Source: Sipunculus nudus (Eukaryota > Annelida > Sipuncula > Golfingiida > Sipunculidae). Taken from it: a DNA stretch of 64,000 nt. How positions within the stretch are numbered: the first letter of the stretch is position 1; each line of letters opens with the position of its first letter. Shown one piece after another: positions 61,655 through 64,000 of this stretch. The translations under genes were made by a program, and so were the position numbers. The stretch lies in the NCBI GenBank assembly GCA_026874595.1, contig CM049320.1, forward strand, positions 24,129,714 through 24,193,713. The letters are read 5' to 3'. The notes beneath the pieces are model-generated. The model did no database searches. It had not been told where the DNA came from and was given only the letters and a program-made list of their open reading frames with translations.

Positions 61655-63437
61655 AAAAAACATTTAAATGTGCATGTGTACATGTTAATATAGGACATTC
61701 TGAAACGTCCTGAAGTACCACTGATTCGCGACATAATTATATAGACAACCCGGTCTGATTGGCGACATCATCAGCCTTACAAGTCTCACTATAAAATAAC
61801 TTATCTTGAAATATTACTCGTATATGGTTTATAACAACATCATTGTCTCATTTTAGTCAGGGACTGACTGAAATTGTTCCCTTGGGGAAGGCGCCAGACT
61901 TTTTGACATTAAAATCTGGAAAAAAGAGAGAGTGTACTTGTTTGATAAATTTACATCTCAAACGGTATTCTTCCTTTTTTCTGCATGTGCGAGTTATACC
62001 TTACAAAAGTCTATTTTACAATGTAATTTCTGGAATAGACCGTGTGGATAAATCACCCAAAAGAACACTTCATGTATAATGGTCTCATTGAAAACTGCAC
62101 TAACCAACATATGAGTGTCTGACCCAGATTTACACTAAAACCACTACCCCCCTCCCCCACACAAACACACACTTTTTTTACAACCAGGAGGGGATATACT
62201 ATGTTTTCATATGATTTGAAAAATATTTTGTTTATTTAATATAGGCTCTTATAAGAGAAAAAGTAAATTGTACAAGTTATTTATAAAAACTAGTTACACT
62301 GACGCAAATTTCCCCAATTATCAATGGAATACAGTGATCCAAAGGATAACTATAATTTGAGAGAACATTTCAATTGAAATATTGAAAAAATAGACCTTTG
62401 GAAATGTATTCGGTTTAATGTCAAGGTTATAAAATGGATGTACCTAAACATTGATCAGGTGGTCAGTGTTTGGGCACTATTTGGAGAAAAGATTGATGAT
62501 TAATTGAATATTATTTAATCTCCTACAGTGTGAGTTCTTTCAATTCTCCACATATATTAAATAAACCTACGGCATTCATAATATAGTAACAAGCAATGTT
62601 ATGTAACTTTATTGAACACTCATTAAACATATATAAGAGATAGATAAACTCGAACACTAGCTGCAGCTAAGATAATATCTAAAGTTGTGATTTTGTCTCA
62701 CATCTATCACAAATTCATGGATAACCTTGAACCGACTTAAACTACGAAAATAAAATTCCTACTAATAAATATGAATCTAAAGTGTTTAGGACATTTTAAT
62801 AAAGCTGCATGACCTAAGCCCGAACCAGTTGGTAAGATACATACATTGTTCTTGGAATCGTACTAACGAACATAAGTATGAACGTAGTCATTTACATACA
62901 CATATGCCTATGTTATGTTTACAAATTGGAAAGCGATAGAATAATTGTAATTTTAATATATTCCTTTCTTAGATCACTCATAGAAATTTCTATATTAAAT
63001 CAATAATTGATAAAGTATTCCATGACAAAAAAAATTTGTTTCTCTCTACGACTCGGTAAACTCATCATGGGGTAGTGGCACCGCCATGTCCCTCAACACT
63101 GCAAAGCAGTGAGAGAGCACAGGTACTCGTTTCCAGCACTACAATGGCCTAGAAACCGTAAACCCATAGAGTATGGCCGATATACCCATTATAAGAGAAC
63201 AAGGTAATGAACTCCACCGCTACGCGGGCTAGACAACTTTTTTCACAAGTCCGAATTCCGGAGAATTATCAGATTCACAAGCCTTTTTTAAAAAACATCT
63301 TTATTTACAAGATAAACTTCCAAAAATAAAAGTTCTCTACACTAACCGCGAATTCCAGAAGGTTTATTCCAGCTGCGACACCGTCATTTGACATGTATAC
63401 ATTTACGAGTTGCGGAAGTTGACGTCACCCCGGGCTG
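61655..63437 (+). repeat. Duplicated block, copy B, right arm
   Basis: It aligns with 26150-27953 and ends at the same GTCACCCCGGG. Confidence 0.85.
61857..62079 (+). other. Possible exon in copy B, frame disrupted in copy A
   Basis: A good acceptor (GTCTCATTTTAG, ending 61856) is followed by an open frame to a TAA near 62077 (GLTEIVPLGKAPDFLTLKSG and onward). No domain is recognised. In copy A single-base and 7-base indels near 26354 and 26430 shift the frame. It could be a 3' exon of the gene starting at 58840. Confidence 0.25.
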
Positions 63438-63475
63438 AATGGATTTCCCCTTGAGTTGGCGTCTGTGATTGGCTG
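63412..63475 (+). promoter_or_regulatory. ETS-like, CRE and inverted CCAAT sites at the edge of copy B
   Basis: GCGGAAGT and TGACGTCA (63420-63427) match the copy A pair. Just beyond the end of homology GTGATTGGCTG supplies an inverted CCAAT box. No transcript is identified. Confidence 0.3.
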
Positions 63476-63619
63476 CATGGTAACAGTCGTTTTCTACATC
63501 TCTTTTAGGCGCACAATTCAAACAACTGTCAAATGGTCAATGAAGTTGAAAATCAGTGGCCATGGCATGCAAACACAACCAGGACAATTATATCACTTCT
63601 CTTGTATACATTGACGTCT

Positions 63620-64000
63620 GTTCTATAACCATAACATACATTGTCTATAAGGCAACAGTTAGACAATGACGAGAAACACTACATAGGGTGTACTGAAGGT
63701 GATTTCAAGACCAAATACAATAACTACAAACAATCCTTTCGTAACAGATCTCACGCTAAAACTGAACTGTCTAAACACATCTGGTCCCTAAAAGACAACA
63801 ATAACAATTACAAGCTCTCGTGGGAAATCTCTGCCAGGGGAGCACCTTACCTCTGTGGGACTAGCAAGTGTGATCTCTGTTTGTCTGAAAAGCCACTTAT
63901 AGCAACGCTCCCCCCCCCCCCCGGATCATTGTTGACCACTAGAGCCGACATTCTCTCCAAGTGCCGCTATCAAAACAAATTCACTCTGAAATGTTTTACA
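63620..64000 (+). pseudogene. Penelope-like element, C-terminal GIY-YIG endonuclease fragment (runs off the window)
   Basis: The frame YIVYKATV, then after a small frameshift DNDEKHYIGCTEGDFKTKYN, followed by NYKQSFRN, TELSKHIWSLKD and CDLCLSEK. This matches the GIY-YIG endonuclease that lies C-terminal to the reverse transcriptase in Penelope-like elements: the Y-IG pair, a catalytic-region arginine, the KTELS-YIW-LK block and the Cys pair. A 13-C run (63910-63922) probably shifts the frame again before SLLTTRADILSKCR. The 5' end is truncated, as is usual for these elements. Confidence 0.75.

Overview
This is an AT-rich animal genome window with introns, microsatellites, many decayed transposons and few genes. 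It is most likely from a lophotrochozoan, probably a mollusc. The evidence is indirect: dispersed repeats of types I associate with molluscan genomes (sequences around 3128, 17509, 24926 and 44757), L2-like and Tx1/L1-like LINEs, a Penelope-like element and a pogo/Tigger-type terminal repeat. Assignment to phylum is inference. Nothing looks bacterial or viral, and there is no CRISPR array.

The dominant structure is a long direct duplication. Copy A occupies 1-915, 13596-21597 and 26150-27953. Copy B occupies 52550-63437. Stretches I compared by eye differ by only a few percent, plus large indels. Copy A carries a 12.6 kb insertion (981-13594) absent from B. B lacks about 4.5 kb (A 21598-26149) and shows a scrambled junction there. 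B carries a 346 bp insertion absent from A. This could be a true segmental duplication, or two haplotypes of a heterozygous animal joined in tandem by the assembler.

The 12.6 kb insertion has terminal inverted repeats built from a G-rich word (ACTATCGGGGGACC and variants). The word recurs in both orientations in the outer ~850 bp at the left and ~550 bp at the right, and the element sits inside a (TA)n tract whose uninterrupted counterpart survives in copy B. It encodes no recognisable transposase, so it looks like a giant non-autonomous DNA transposon of a family I cannot name.

Both duplicate copies contain a decayed Tx1/L1-like LINE (minus strand), a tRNA-derived SINE, a small TIR repeat, and a conserved CCAAT box, CRE, ATG and splice-donor module that looks like the 5' end of a gene. 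The single-copy middle (28-51 kb) holds an apparently intact seven-transmembrane receptor (31253-32206), a four-copy ~390 bp tandem array, and minus-strand ankyrin-repeat exons at 35.2-35.8 kb and 45.7-50.7 kb. Most of these are one-repeat, phase-0 exons, several with in-frame stops. There is also a possible two-exon transcript (40891-42165), a fully paired 27-bp hairpin (50318-50410), and an L2-like LINE whose 3' tail marks the start of both duplicate copies. The right end enters a Penelope-like GIY-YIG fragment.
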